Source: CBDTTW01 sp965363675
GTDB taxonomy: Bacteria > Bacteroidota > Rhodothermia > Rhodothermales > DASSAV01
Length of the DNA stretch: 14,072 bases
Reading direction: 5' to 3'
Assembly: GCA_965363675.1 (NCBI GenBank)
Contig: CBDTTW010000075.1
Coordinates: forward strand, 1-14,072
In this document: positions 7,486 to 14,072 of the stretch, piece after piece
Position numbering within the stretch: position 1 is the stretch's first letter
Layout of the letters: every line of letters begins with the position of its first letter
Position numbers and translations under genes: made by a program
Notes under the pieces: model-generated
The model's database searches: none
Told to the model about the DNA's origin: nothing
What the model saw: the letters and a program-made list of their open reading frames with translations, nothing else

Positions 7486-7517
7486 CAACATAAGGGCCTT
7501 GCATGTGACTTTATTAA

Positions 7518-7545
7518 AGAAGCGAGTCGGGTAGAAATCGCTTTT
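7518..7545 (+). terminator. Second terminator-like hairpin
   Basis: AAGCGA (7520-7525) pairs with TCGCTT (7538-7543), extendable by a G-T wobble and an A-T pair using 7518-7519 and 7544-7545, which makes a TTTT tail part of the stem. It lies just before the promoter of the next operon and could insulate it from serA read-through. Confidence 0.35.
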
Positions 7546-7563
7546 ACTGAACTTGGGGCAAAA

Positions 7564-7585
7564 CCGGCGCCTTGACATTCGCCGG
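7564..7585. repeat. Inverted repeat centred on the -35, candidate operator
   Basis: CCGGCG (7564-7569) and CGCCGG (7580-7585) are perfect 6-bp inverted arms separated by 10 nt. The -35 hexamer TTGACA (7572-7577) lies entirely in the central spacer. The arms are 16 nt apart start to start, about one and a half helical turns. A dimeric repressor or activator bound here would directly control RNA polymerase access. Confidence 0.5.
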
Positions 7586-7601
7586 GGGGCTCGTATATAT
7601 T
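7572..7601 (+). promoter_or_regulatory. Strong sigma70-like promoter of the TonB receptor operon
   Basis: -35 TTGACA (7572-7577) is a perfect consensus match. The -10 is TATATA (7594-7599, spacer 16) or TATATT (7596-7601, spacer 18). The start would be near 7607, leaving a leader of about 310 nt before the receptor ATG. This is the best promoter match in the window. Confidence 0.65.
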
Positions 7602-7603
7602 CA

Positions 7604-7619
7604 GCATCCTGCCGGATGT
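7604..7619 (+). repeat. Hairpin/inverted repeat at the predicted transcription start
   Basis: CATCC (7605-7609) and GGATG (7614-7618) pair around a TGCC loop, with a possible G-U pair at 7604/7619. It sits at the predicted +1, so it may be an operator or the first stem of the leader RNA. Confidence 0.35.
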
Positions 7620-7735
7620 AAAGGTTTGGTTGGAATTTAGGAAATAAAACAAAACGCCCATCGGGAACCGGTACAGCTTTTAAATACGCACGTCTGATCT
7701 ACCTAAAGTGGCCTGCGCTGCCCCCACAACAGCCG

Positions 7736-7826
7736 GACCGCTGGAGAAGACAGCACGAAGCTGTGCTGCATAGGCATCCCCCTCTTGGCGGAGCGCTCGC
7801 GCTCCCGGTGGCGAAAGTCCAGCGTC
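7736..7826 (+). ncRNA. Branched structured domain in the receptor mRNA leader
   Basis: A long-range stem CGCTGGA (7739-7745) with TCCAGCG (7818-7824), extendable by GA/TC (7736-7737 with 7825-7826) around a bulged C, closes a domain with two internal perfect hairpins. The first is CAGCAC/GTGCTG (7751-7756, 7763-7768) with a GAAGCT loop. The second is GGAGCG/CGCTCC (7790-7795, 7800-7805) with a CTCG loop. Together they form a three-way junction of a type used by cis-regulatory RNAs. No Rfam class is recognised with confidence. It probably belongs to the 5' leader of the receptor mRNA; the fold is read by eye and is unproven. Confidence 0.45.
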
Positions 7827-7866
7827 GAAAGATGGTTTTCGGCGCGAACGAACATCCGGAAAAAGT

Positions 7867-7884
7867 GAGCCCCGGGTGCTCGGG
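7867..7884 (+). promoter_or_regulatory. Alternative hairpins just upstream of the receptor ribosome site
   Basis: GAGC (7867-7870) can pair with GCTC (7878-7881), or CCCG (7871-7874) with CGGG (7881-7884). The two options share base C7881 and exclude each other. They end 16 nt before the Shine-Dalgarno and could influence its access. Confidence 0.3.
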
Positions 7885-7900
7885 TATACATCACATCACA

Positions 7901-7909
7901 AGAGGAGGT
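7901..7909 (+). promoter_or_regulatory. Strong Shine-Dalgarno of the TonB receptor gene
   Basis: AGAGGAGGT lies 6 nt before ATG 7916. It is a near-full anti-16S match and fixes the start at the signal peptide, excluding the in-frame upstream extension. It is far stronger than any other ribosome site in the window. Confidence 0.85.
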
Positions 7910-7915
7910 AGGCAT

Positions 7916-10900
7916 ATGTTACGCTATTGGGGTACGCTTGTATTCCTGCTGCTCGCCACGCCGATGCTGGTCGCAGCGCAGAATACGGGCAAGCTCTCCG
8001 GGCGCGTCCTCGACGCGTCTACGGGTGAGCCGCTGCCTGGCGCTAACGTAATCCTGTTGGAGACGCAGCTTGGTACGATCACCGATGTCGACGGTAATTA
8101 CTTTATCCTCGGCGTTCCGGTCGGTACGTACAACGTGCAGTCGTCCTACGTGGGTTACCAGGCCCAGACCACGACCGGCGTGGAGATCAACGCCGGTTAC
8201 ACCCGTGAACTCAACTTCAGCCTGGCGCCGGGCGTCGAACTCAACGAAATCGTCGTCGAGTACGAGCGGCCGCTTATCCAGAAGGATGCCATCGGCGCGC
8301 CCCGCGTCGTCACGGCCGACGAGATCGTGAATCTGCCGATCCGCGGCGTGGCCAACATCGCAGCGCTTCAGAGCGGCGTCGTCGCCAACGAAGGCTCCGG
8401 CTCGCTGTTCGTACGCGGCGGCCGTTCGGAGGAAGTAGCCTACTACGTCGACGGCGTCAAGGTCGTCGGCGCGCTGGCCGTGCCCCAGCAGTCCATCCAG
8501 GAGCAGGAAATGCTCATCGGCGCCATCCCGGCGCGTTACGGCGACGCCATGTCCGGCATCATCTCCGTGACGACCAAGACCGGCGGCAGCCAGCGCTTCT
8601 TCGGCACCATCGAGGCGCTCAGCTCGCAGGTGCTCGATCCGTTCGGCTACAACCTCGGCTCGATCTCGGTCGGCGGCCCCATCGCCGGCAACAAGATCAG
8701 CTTCTTCATCTCCGGCGAAGGCGTCATGCAGGAGGACTCCAGCCCGTACGCGCGCCCGGTGCTCCAGCTCGGCGACGAGGCCTACTCCCAGTTGTGGAAC
8801 GCCCCGCAGGTCGTCGAGGTGGTCGGCAACGACGGCGAGCTCTCGTACCTGCCCTTCCCGACCGACATCCGCAGCGGCTTCACGACCGCCCAGCTTGACT
8901 CGGTGCTCACCGCCGGCGGCATGATCGGCGGCCAGACGGGCCTGCACCTCTCCGACAACCATGTGCCGCGCTTCGCCACCGACCTGATCAACAGCGAAGA
9001 CCAGTTCTCGGCCAAGTCGTCGAAGAAGAACCCGTACCAGCGCGTGAGCCTCAACGGCAACGTGACCATCAACCCGGTGCAGTCGGTCAACCTCCGCCTC
9101 GGCGGCGCTTTCGACAACAACCAGGAAGACACCTATAACTATACGCGCAGCCTTTACAACCGCGACCGTTACTACAACAACGACCGCCAGACGTGGCGCG
9201 GCTTCGGCACGTGGCGCCACCGCCTCGGCGCGGCCTCGTTCTACGAAGTCGGCGTCAACTTCAGCGACTACCGTGGCGTGGACTACCCGAACGGCTTCTC
9301 GAAGGACGTAGACGACGCGCTGTACTACGGCGACGCCGACGGCGTCATCCTCGACGCCAACGGCGCCGAGATCGGCCGCACGCCTGCCTACGATGTCAAC
9401 AGCGTCGTGCGCCGCTACTGGCAGTTCAACACCACCACGAACCGCTACCTGCCGCAGTACACCGACGGCAGCTTCCCCTCGGGCGCGGGCGCGTACAACC
9501 TGTTCGCATCCCCCGGCTCGCTGCTCGGAACGTTCGACAAGTTCCACACGCAGAGCTTCCGCCTGAACGCCAGCGCGACCACGCAGATCGGTCTGCACCA
9601 GATCGAGTTCGGCGGCGAGTACGAGCAGCGCACCTCGCGCCGCTACCGCATCGCCGCGGGTTCGCTCTCGCGTTACTTCAGCGACGGCAAGCAGGAGATC
9701 GCCACCGATAAGCCGGTTAATAGCTGGGCCGATATGCCCTTCTCGCCGGTCGAGTCCGCCATTACGTCGGGCTTCTGGTACGGGTACGACTACCTCGGCC
9801 GCAACGAAGTCAACGAGGACGACCTGGCCGGCTACGCCGAGTACAACTACAACGGCGGCGCGCTTGGGGCCAACACCCTCAACATCGCCCCGCACAAGCC
9901 GATCTATTACGCCGGCTATGTGCAGGACAAGATCGAGTTCCGCGACCTGATCATCAACCTCGGCATGCGCGTAGACGTGTTCGACAACAACACGCAGGTC
10001 CTGCGCGACCCCTACGCCGCCCTGCCGATCTACCGCGCCGCCGACGTGAGCGTGCAGAACCTGCCCTCCAACATCGGCGACGACTTCGCGGTGTACTTCC
10101 CGGACGCCAACCCGGCCAACACGCCGGTCGGCTACCGCGACACGGAAGGCAACTTCTACGATGCCACGGGCCAGCGCTCGAGCTTCGACGACATCGGCAA
10201 AATCGGCAAAACCGCCGAGAACAAGAGCGCTTCGTTCGTCTCGATCTTCAAGGACTACAAGCCGCAGGTCACCCTGATGCCGCGCATCGGCGTCAGCTTC
10301 CCGGTGACGGACCAGGCGCTGTTCTTTGCCAGCTACAACGTGCTCACGCAGCGCCCCTCGGAGCAGGCGTTCCTGCCGGCGCAGGCGTACGTGAAGCTCG
10401 GCAACGAGTACATCGCCAACCCGAACCTCAAGCCGGAAACCACGACGCAGTACGAGCTGGGCTTCCGCCAGCGTCTGGGTTCGCGCGCCGCGTTGCAGCT
10501 CTCGGGCTTCTACCGCACGCAGAACAACAAAATCCAGATCCGCAGCCTGCCCTCGGGCCTGCCGGTGCATAACTCGTACTACAACGTAGACTTCACGACC
10601 ACCAAGGGCGCCACCGTCGAGTTCGACCTTCGCCGCACGAGCAACCTGGCCATGAATGCGAACTACACGCTTCAGTTCGCCCAGGGCACCGGCAGCGACT
10701 CGGGCACGATGCAGACTATCGCCTGGCGTGGAGACTACTTCCCGAACTTCATCGCCCCGACGGACTTCGACCGCCGCCATACCTTCAACGTGCGCCTGGA
10801 CTACCGCCTCGGCGCCGGCGAAGGCCCCGAGATCCTCGGGACCCGGCTGCTCGAAAACTTCGGCGTCAACGTGGTCGGCTCGCTCAAGAGCGGCATGCCG

Positions 10901-11320
10901 TACACGCAGCTCCGCACCCCGCTCACGTATCCGATCTTCCAGAACGTGACGGACCCGGCGCAGGGCGGCCTGAACTCGGTGAACATGCCCTGGACCTCGT
11001 TGGTCGATCTCAACGTGGACCGCCGGTTTGCCCTCGGAGGCCGCACGTCGCTGACGGCGTTCCTCCAGGTGCAGAACCTCTTCGACGTGGACAACATCCT
11101 CGGCGTCTACCGCGGCACCGGTTTGGCCGACGACGACGGCTTCCTGGACACGCAGACGGGCCGCGACCTGATGGCCTCGTCCTTCGATCCGCAGGCCTTC
11201 GCGTTCCACTACCGCACGTTCCTGCGCAACCCGATCGGGCCTGCGGAGGACGACTTCGCCGGCGACCGTGCGTATGGTCTGCCGCGCCGGACGCGCCTCG
11301 GTCTGCGCTTCAACTTCTAA
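7916..11320 (+). CDS. TonB-dependent outer-membrane receptor with carboxypeptidase-like regulatory domain
   Basis: An outer-membrane beta-barrel transporter, energised by TonB/ExbBD, of unknown substrate. The 1134-aa protein starts with a signal peptide (hydrophobic about 8-20, likely cleavage after AAQ22). A CarboxypepD_reg-like beta-sandwich follows at about 27-103 (GRVLDASTGEPLPGANV, then DVDGNYFI and VGTYNVQSSYVGY). The plug domain is at about 120-225, with FVRGGRSEEVAYYVDGV and the YGDAMSGIISVTTKTGG motif. A long Tyr- and Asn-rich barrel ends in LRFNF, the aromatic C-terminus read by the BAM machinery. No TonB box is obvious at the mature N-terminus. There is no iron- or B12-specific feature to name a ligand. 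The following gene is not SusD-like, so this is not a typical SusCD glycan importer. Expression is likely controlled by the promoter repeat and structured leader upstream. Confidence 0.93.
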   Translation: MLRYWGTLVFLLLATPMLVAAQNTGKLSGRVLDASTGEPLPGANVILLETQLGTITDVDGNYFILGVPVGTYNVQSSYVGYQAQTTTGVEINAGYTRELNFSLAPGVELNEIVVEYERPLIQKDAIGAPRVVTADEIVNLPIRGVANIAALQSGVVANEGSGSLFVRGGRSEEVAYYVDGVKVVGALAVPQQSIQEQEMLIGAIPARYGDAMSGIISVTTKTGGSQRFFGTIEALSSQVLDPFGYNLGSISVGGPIAGNKISFFISGEGVMQEDSSPYARPVLQLGDEAYSQLWNAPQVVEVVGNDGELSYLPFPTDIRSGFTTAQLDSVLTAGGMIGGQTGLHLSDNHVPRFATDLINSEDQFSAKSSKKNPYQRVSLNGNVTINPVQSVNLRLGGAFDNNQEDTYNYTRSLYNRDRYYNNDRQTWRGFGTWRHRLGAASFYEVGVNFSDYRGVDYPNGFSKDVDDALYYGDADGVILDANGAEIGRTPAYDVNSVVRRYWQFNTTTNRYLPQYTDGSFPSGAGAYNLFASPGSLLGTFDKFHTQSFRLNASATTQIGLHQIEFGGEYEQRTSRRYRIAAGSLSRYFSDGKQEIATDKPVNSWADMPFSPVESAITSGFWYGYDYLGRNEVNEDDLAGYAEYNYNGGALGANTLNIAPHKPIYYAGYVQDKIEFRDLIINLGMRVDVFDNNTQVLRDPYAALPIYRAADVSVQNLPSNIGDDFAVYFPDANPANTPVGYRDTEGNFYDATGQRSSFDDIGKIGKTAENKSASFVSIFKDYKPQVTLMPRIGVSFPVTDQALFFASYNVLTQRPSEQAFLPAQAYVKLGNEYIANPNLKPETTTQYELGFRQRLGSRAALQLSGFYRTQNNKIQIRSLPSGLPVHNSYYNVDFTTTKGATVEFDLRRTSNLAMNANYTLQFAQGTGSDSGTMQTIAWRGDYFPNFIAPTDFDRRHTFNVRLDYRLGAGEGPEILGTRLLENFGVNVVGSLKSGMPYTQLRTPLTYPIFQNVTDPAQGGLNSVNMPWTSLVDLNVDRRFALGGRTSLTAFLQVQNLFDVDNILGVYRGTGLADDDGFLDTQTGRDLMASSFDPQAFAFHYRTFLRNPIGPAEDDFAGDRAYGLPRRTRLGLRFNF

Positions 11321-11373
11321 GGCGCCCTCGCCGCCGACGGCCCGGAGGCCGCCTTCAGGGCGCCTCCGGGCCG
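11321..11373 (+). repeat. Long GC-rich intercistronic hairpin with an alternative stem
   Basis: CGGCCCGGAGGC (11338-11349) and GCCTCCGGGCCG (11362-11373) form a perfect 12-bp stem. GCC/GGC (11351-11353 with 11359-11361) can add 3 bp with C11350 bulged, leaving a TTCAG loop. A competing 8-bp stem, GGCGCCCT (11321-11328) with AGGGCGCC (11357-11364), shares bases 11362-11364 and so excludes it. No T-run follows, so simple termination is unlikely. mRNA protection, partial termination or uneven expression of the two genes is more plausible. The rest of the 92-nt gap (11374-11412) shows no Shine-Dalgarno. Confidence 0.6.
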
Positions 11374-11412
11374 CGAGCGGCCGCCTGACATCCACATTTA
11401 TTCGGTATTCCC

Positions 11413-14072
11413 ATGTCGTACATAGACGTGCTCAGAAGAATCAGTCTCTGGCTGCTCCTGGCCGCATGGGGGCTTACGGCGGTCGCTGCTACGGCAGCCG
11501 CCCCGGACAAAGACAAGGACAAAGCCCCCCGCAACCGGTCCGCCCAGGCTGCTTCCAAAAACGCCGCCGACTGCACCATCGGCCGCGCCTCCGCTGACCT
11601 CGACATCAACAACGTGCGCGCCCGCGTGTTCAACACCGGCTCGCTCTTCTACAGCCACACCGACGACTCGCGCTACGAGGTGCCCAAGGGCGCCGACAAA
11701 GCCCCGATCTTCGCCAGCGGCATCTGGATCGGCGGCATGGCCGGCGACGAGCTGCGCATGGCGGCGGCCACCTACGCCCAGGGCGGCGAAGAATACGAGT
11801 TCTTCCCCGGACCCATCGACGCCGCGGGCAACCCCCCGGCCAACTGCACCACCTACGACCGCATGTACAAGATCTCCCGCCAGGATATCGAGACGTACAA
11901 TGCGACGAAGCAGGCCACGCAGGACATGATCGACTGGCCGTTCCAGCTCGGCGCCCCGGTGACCGACGGCGACGGCAACCCCGGCAACTACAACCTGGCC
12001 AACGGCGACCGCCCGACGCTCACCGGCGATCAGATGGTCTGGTGGGTCATGAACGACGCCGCCGGCGAGCACCTCTCGACGCTCACCAACCCTATCGGCC
12101 TCGAAATCCAGGCGACGGCGTTCTCGTTCAACACCGCCGACGCGCTCAACAACACCACGTTCTACAAGTACAAACTCGTCTACAAGCCGAAGCAGAACAT
12201 CCAGCTTCACGACACCTGGCTGGGCCTCTGGGCAGACCCTGACCTCGGCGACGCCAACGACGACTACGTCAGCTCCGACACGCTGCTCGGCCTCGGCATC
12301 GTCTACAACGGCGACCCGTTCGACGGCGGCAGCCTCGGCTACGGCAGCAGCCCGCCGGCGCTCGGCTACGACTTCTTCCAGGGACCCCTCGTCAACAACG
12401 ACGGCATCGACAACAACAACGACGGCACGGTGGACGAGGACGATGAGCGCCTCGCCATGACCCGCTTCGTCTACTACAACAACGTCAACGGCTCGCCGAC
12501 GGGCAACCCCGACGGCGCCGAGGACTACTACGGCTACCTGCAGGGCCTCTGGACCGACAACACGCCGATGACCTTCGGCGGCGACGGCTACGGCGGCACC
12601 CAGGTGACCCGCTTCATGTTCCCGAACGAGCCTCCCGCCTACTGGAGTGAGGACAACGTGGACGGCAAGGGCGGCAAGAACACGCCCTCCGACCGCCGCT
12701 TCCTCATGTCCACCGGCCCGTTCACGATGGACCCCGGCGACGAGCAGGAGATCGTTTTCGGCATCGTGTGGTCGCAGACCCGCGACCGCATCGGCTCGAT
12801 CAAGCAGCTCAAGGCCGACGACATCCTGGCCCAGGGCGCCTTCGACTTCAACTTCCAGCTTCCGCCCCCGCCGGCCGCTCCGGTCGTGCAGGCCACGGAG
12901 ATGGACGGGCAGGTCATCCTGAGCTGGTCGAACCCGGTCAACTCGAACAACTTCCTCAACGCCTACGACGCGCCCAGCCCGTTCCTGGCGGACCAGAACG
13001 CCGTAGACCAGACGTACTCCTTCGAGGGTTACAAGATCTACCAGTACCCCTCGCTGGCCGAGGAAGGCGTGCTCGTGGCGACCATGGACATCGTCAACGG
13101 CGTCACGACGGTCGTGGACAACGCCATCGACCCGACGACGGGCGCCCCGATCCGGCGCGTCACGGCGCAGGGCGCCGATACCGGCGTGCAGGACTACTTC
13201 GTGCTCGACAAGGATTACATCCGCGACCAGCCGCTGCGCAACTTCACGGAGTACTACTTCGGCATCCAGGCGTACGCCTACAATGCCGCCTCCGACCCGC
13301 AGGTGCGCGAAAGCCCCATCGTCAAAGTGCGCGTAGTGCCCCAGAGCCTCGACGCGCGCAACAACGGGACGGTCATCAACGCCGAGTTCAGGGATAACAT
13401 CATCGCCGCGCGGACGGCGGGCATCGGCGAAGGGGCCATTACGGCCGTCGTCGCCGACCCGGCGCGCGTCACCGGCGACCAGTACGACGTCAAGTTCTAC
13501 CGCACGGGCGGCGCCTCCGGCGACTCGCTCCTGACGTACGACATCGTCAACAAGCGGACGGGCAACGTGCTCGTCAACGGCCGCGACTACTACGCCGGCA
13601 ACAAGAAGGCCCTTCCGTTCGGGCAGAACCTGTTCGTACTCGAAGGACTCTCGTTCTCGGTCTCGGGTCCCCCGCCGAGCGTCAAGAAGTTCGAGGTCGT
13701 CTCGAACGCCGGCGGCCCGCTGAACCCCCCGGAAATCGGCACGTACGCCTTCAATAACAACGGTTTCCCGCTCCTGGAGCGCGCCGACGGCACGACGGTG
13801 GACCGGCCCACGGCCCGCCAGCAGGTTTCGGGCGGCAACTGGGGCATCAACCAGGGCTCCGACCCGGCCAGCCCCACCTACGAGGACTTTGTCCACTACG
13901 CCACGCGCGACGGCCTCCGGTGGGCGACCATCATCCCGAATAACTTCGAGATCCGGTTTACCGAGCGCGGCGGCAAGGCGCTCATCCCGAAGGACTACAC
14001 CGGCGCCGACCGTCACTACCTGATCGATGTGACGTTCGAGCTCTGGAATACGGGCACCAGCCCCGGCGCCGA
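11413..14072 (+). CDS. Large secreted protein with FnIII-like domain, receptor partner (partial, 3' end outside window)
   Basis: The frame is open from ATG 11413 to the window end (886 residues, no stop). A basic then hydrophobic N-terminus (RR at 8-9, LWLLLAAWGLTAVAA at 12-26) is a signal peptide cut near A28-A30. A Lys/Asp-rich linker follows. The N-terminal half contains a long beta-rich region with WADPDLGDANDDYV and LGLGIVYNGDPFDGG. An Asp/Asn repeat at 328-345 (DGIDNNNDGTVDEDDE) looks calcium-binding, like thrombospondin type 3 repeats. A Pro-rich hinge (484-490) leads into an FnIII-like domain at about 484-630 (VILSWSNP, EGYKIYQ, YYFGIQAYAYN). Similar proteins occur beside TonB receptors in Bacteroidota-type bacteria and often end in a type IX secretion sorting domain, which would lie beyond the window. 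No catalytic motif is recognised. Function is unknown; extracellular or surface attachment is inferred. Confidence 0.85.
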   Translation, partial: MSYIDVLRRISLWLLLAAWGLTAVAATAAAPDKDKDKAPRNRSAQAASKNAADCTIGRASADLDINNVRARVFNTGSLFYSHTDDSRYEVPKGADKAPIFASGIWIGGMAGDELRMAAATYAQGGEEYEFFPGPIDAAGNPPANCTTYDRMYKISRQDIETYNATKQATQDMIDWPFQLGAPVTDGDGNPGNYNLANGDRPTLTGDQMVWWVMNDAAGEHLSTLTNPIGLEIQATAFSFNTADALNNTTFYKYKLVYKPKQNIQLHDTWLGLWADPDLGDANDDYVSSDTLLGLGIVYNGDPFDGGSLGYGSSPPALGYDFFQGPLVNNDGIDNNNDGTVDEDDERLAMTRFVYYNNVNGSPTGNPDGAEDYYGYLQGLWTDNTPMTFGGDGYGGTQVTRFMFPNEPPAYWSEDNVDGKGGKNTPSDRRFLMSTGPFTMDPGDEQEIVFGIVWSQTRDRIGSIKQLKADDILAQGAFDFNFQLPPPPAAPVVQATEMDGQVILSWSNPVNSNNFLNAYDAPSPFLADQNAVDQTYSFEGYKIYQYPSLAEEGVLVATMDIVNGVTTVVDNAIDPTTGAPIRRVTAQGADTGVQDYFVLDKDYIRDQPLRNFTEYYFGIQAYAYNAASDPQVRESPIVKVRVVPQSLDARNNGTVINAEFRDNIIAARTAGIGEGAITAVVADPARVTGDQYDVKFYRTGGASGDSLLTYDIVNKRTGNVLVNGRDYYAGNKKALPFGQNLFVLEGLSFSVSGPPPSVKKFEVVSNAGGPLNPPEIGTYAFNNNGFPLLERADGTTVDRPTARQQVSGGNWGINQGSDPASPTYEDFVHYATRDGLRWATIIPNNFEIRFTERGGKALIPKDYTGADRHYLIDVTFELWNTGTSPGA

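Larger units (their letters stand above)
7348..7915 (+). other. Non-coding regulatory region between serA and the TonB receptor gene
   Basis: This 568-nt stretch carries no credible gene. It is clearly richer in A+T than the rest, mainly at 7430-7700. In order it holds two terminator-like hairpins (7446-7485, 7518-7545), an inverted repeat over a promoter (7564-7601), a start-site hairpin (7604-7619), a cobalamin-box-like fragment (about 7662-7733), a branched structured domain (7736-7826), a hairpin ahead of the ribosome site (7867-7884) and a strong Shine-Dalgarno (7901-7909). A 70-aa minus-strand reading frame (7703-7915) and an in-frame upstream extension of the receptor gene from 7763 have no recognisable protein features. 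Confidence 0.8.

Noticed and set aside
7763..7915. In-frame extension of the receptor from a GTG at 7763
   Set aside because: It would bury the signal peptide and ignore the strong Shine-Dalgarno at 7901-7909.
7703..7915. 70-aa minus-strand ORF in the leader region
   Set aside because: No recognisable features or ribosome site, and it lies opposite the structured leader.
7607..7915. A complete known riboswitch (cobalamin, TPP, SAM, FMN)
   Set aside because: Only fragments of the cobalamin pattern are present, with wrong spacing. No other class core was seen.
7919..11395. A 1158-codon open frame antisense to the receptor gene
   Set aside because: High GC and third-position bias leave few stops on the opposite strand. 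The translation is Val/Ala/Arg-rich with no domain, while the plus strand has an unmistakable receptor.
11398..14016. An 872-codon antisense frame opposite the secreted protein
   Set aside because: Same composition artefact. It shows repetitive Val/Gly/Arg/Asp text, no recognisable family and no ribosome site.
7916..14072. A SusC/SusD polysaccharide utilisation locus
   Set aside because: The second protein has no lipoprotein signal or SusD features, and no glycan enzymes are present.
1..14072. CRISPR arrays, insertion sequences, tRNA or rRNA genes, phage genes
   Set aside because: No regularly spaced repeats, transposase motifs, att-like repeats or tRNA-like folds were found by reading both strands.

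Overview
The window is a GC-rich (roughly two-thirds G+C by eye) bacterial chromosomal segment. Its third codon positions are almost all G or C, which is why long spurious ORFs appear on both strands. Several features point to the Bacteroidota/Rhodothermota side of the tree, most plausibly a Rhodothermales-type organism. There is a TonB-dependent receptor with an N-terminal carboxypeptidase-like regulatory domain. Behind it lies a large secreted FnIII-bearing protein of the kind seen beside such receptors. Most genes lack a Shine-Dalgarno sequence, and TAnnTTG motifs occur upstream of two genes. The taxon is inferred; no rRNA or other marker is present.

Left part (1-7347): six complete housekeeping genes. 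On the minus strand, add (adenosine deaminase family, 1281-2336) and aroA (EPSP synthase, 1-1284) are joined by an ATGA stop/start overlap and share a recognisable promoter (TTGCCC-17-TATTAT). Divergently, gatA (2505-4091), sucD (4088-4966) and engB (4976-5578) form a tight plus-strand run with a 4-nt overlap and a 9-nt gap. After a 179-nt spacer comes serA (5758-7347), a long-type phosphoglycerate dehydrogenase with a C-terminal ACT domain.

Middle (7348-7915): a relatively AT-rich 568-nt non-coding region. It holds two terminator-like hairpins after serA and a strong sigma70-like promoter whose -35 sits inside an inverted repeat. About 300 nt of structured leader follow, with several hairpins, a long-range closing stem and a fragment resembling part of a cobalamin riboswitch. 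The region ends in the strongest Shine-Dalgarno of the window.

Right part (7916-14072): a 1134-residue TonB-dependent outer-membrane receptor. A 92-nt gap with a 12-bp perfect hairpin separates it from a secreted protein of at least 886 residues that runs off the window. The two probably form one surface operon of unknown substrate. This is not a SusC/SusD pair, because the second protein is not SusD-like. This leader plus receptor plus secreted-partner unit is the part of the window least explained by known biology. The rest is ordinary metabolism and translation, with a few oddities such as an extra helical segment in GatA.
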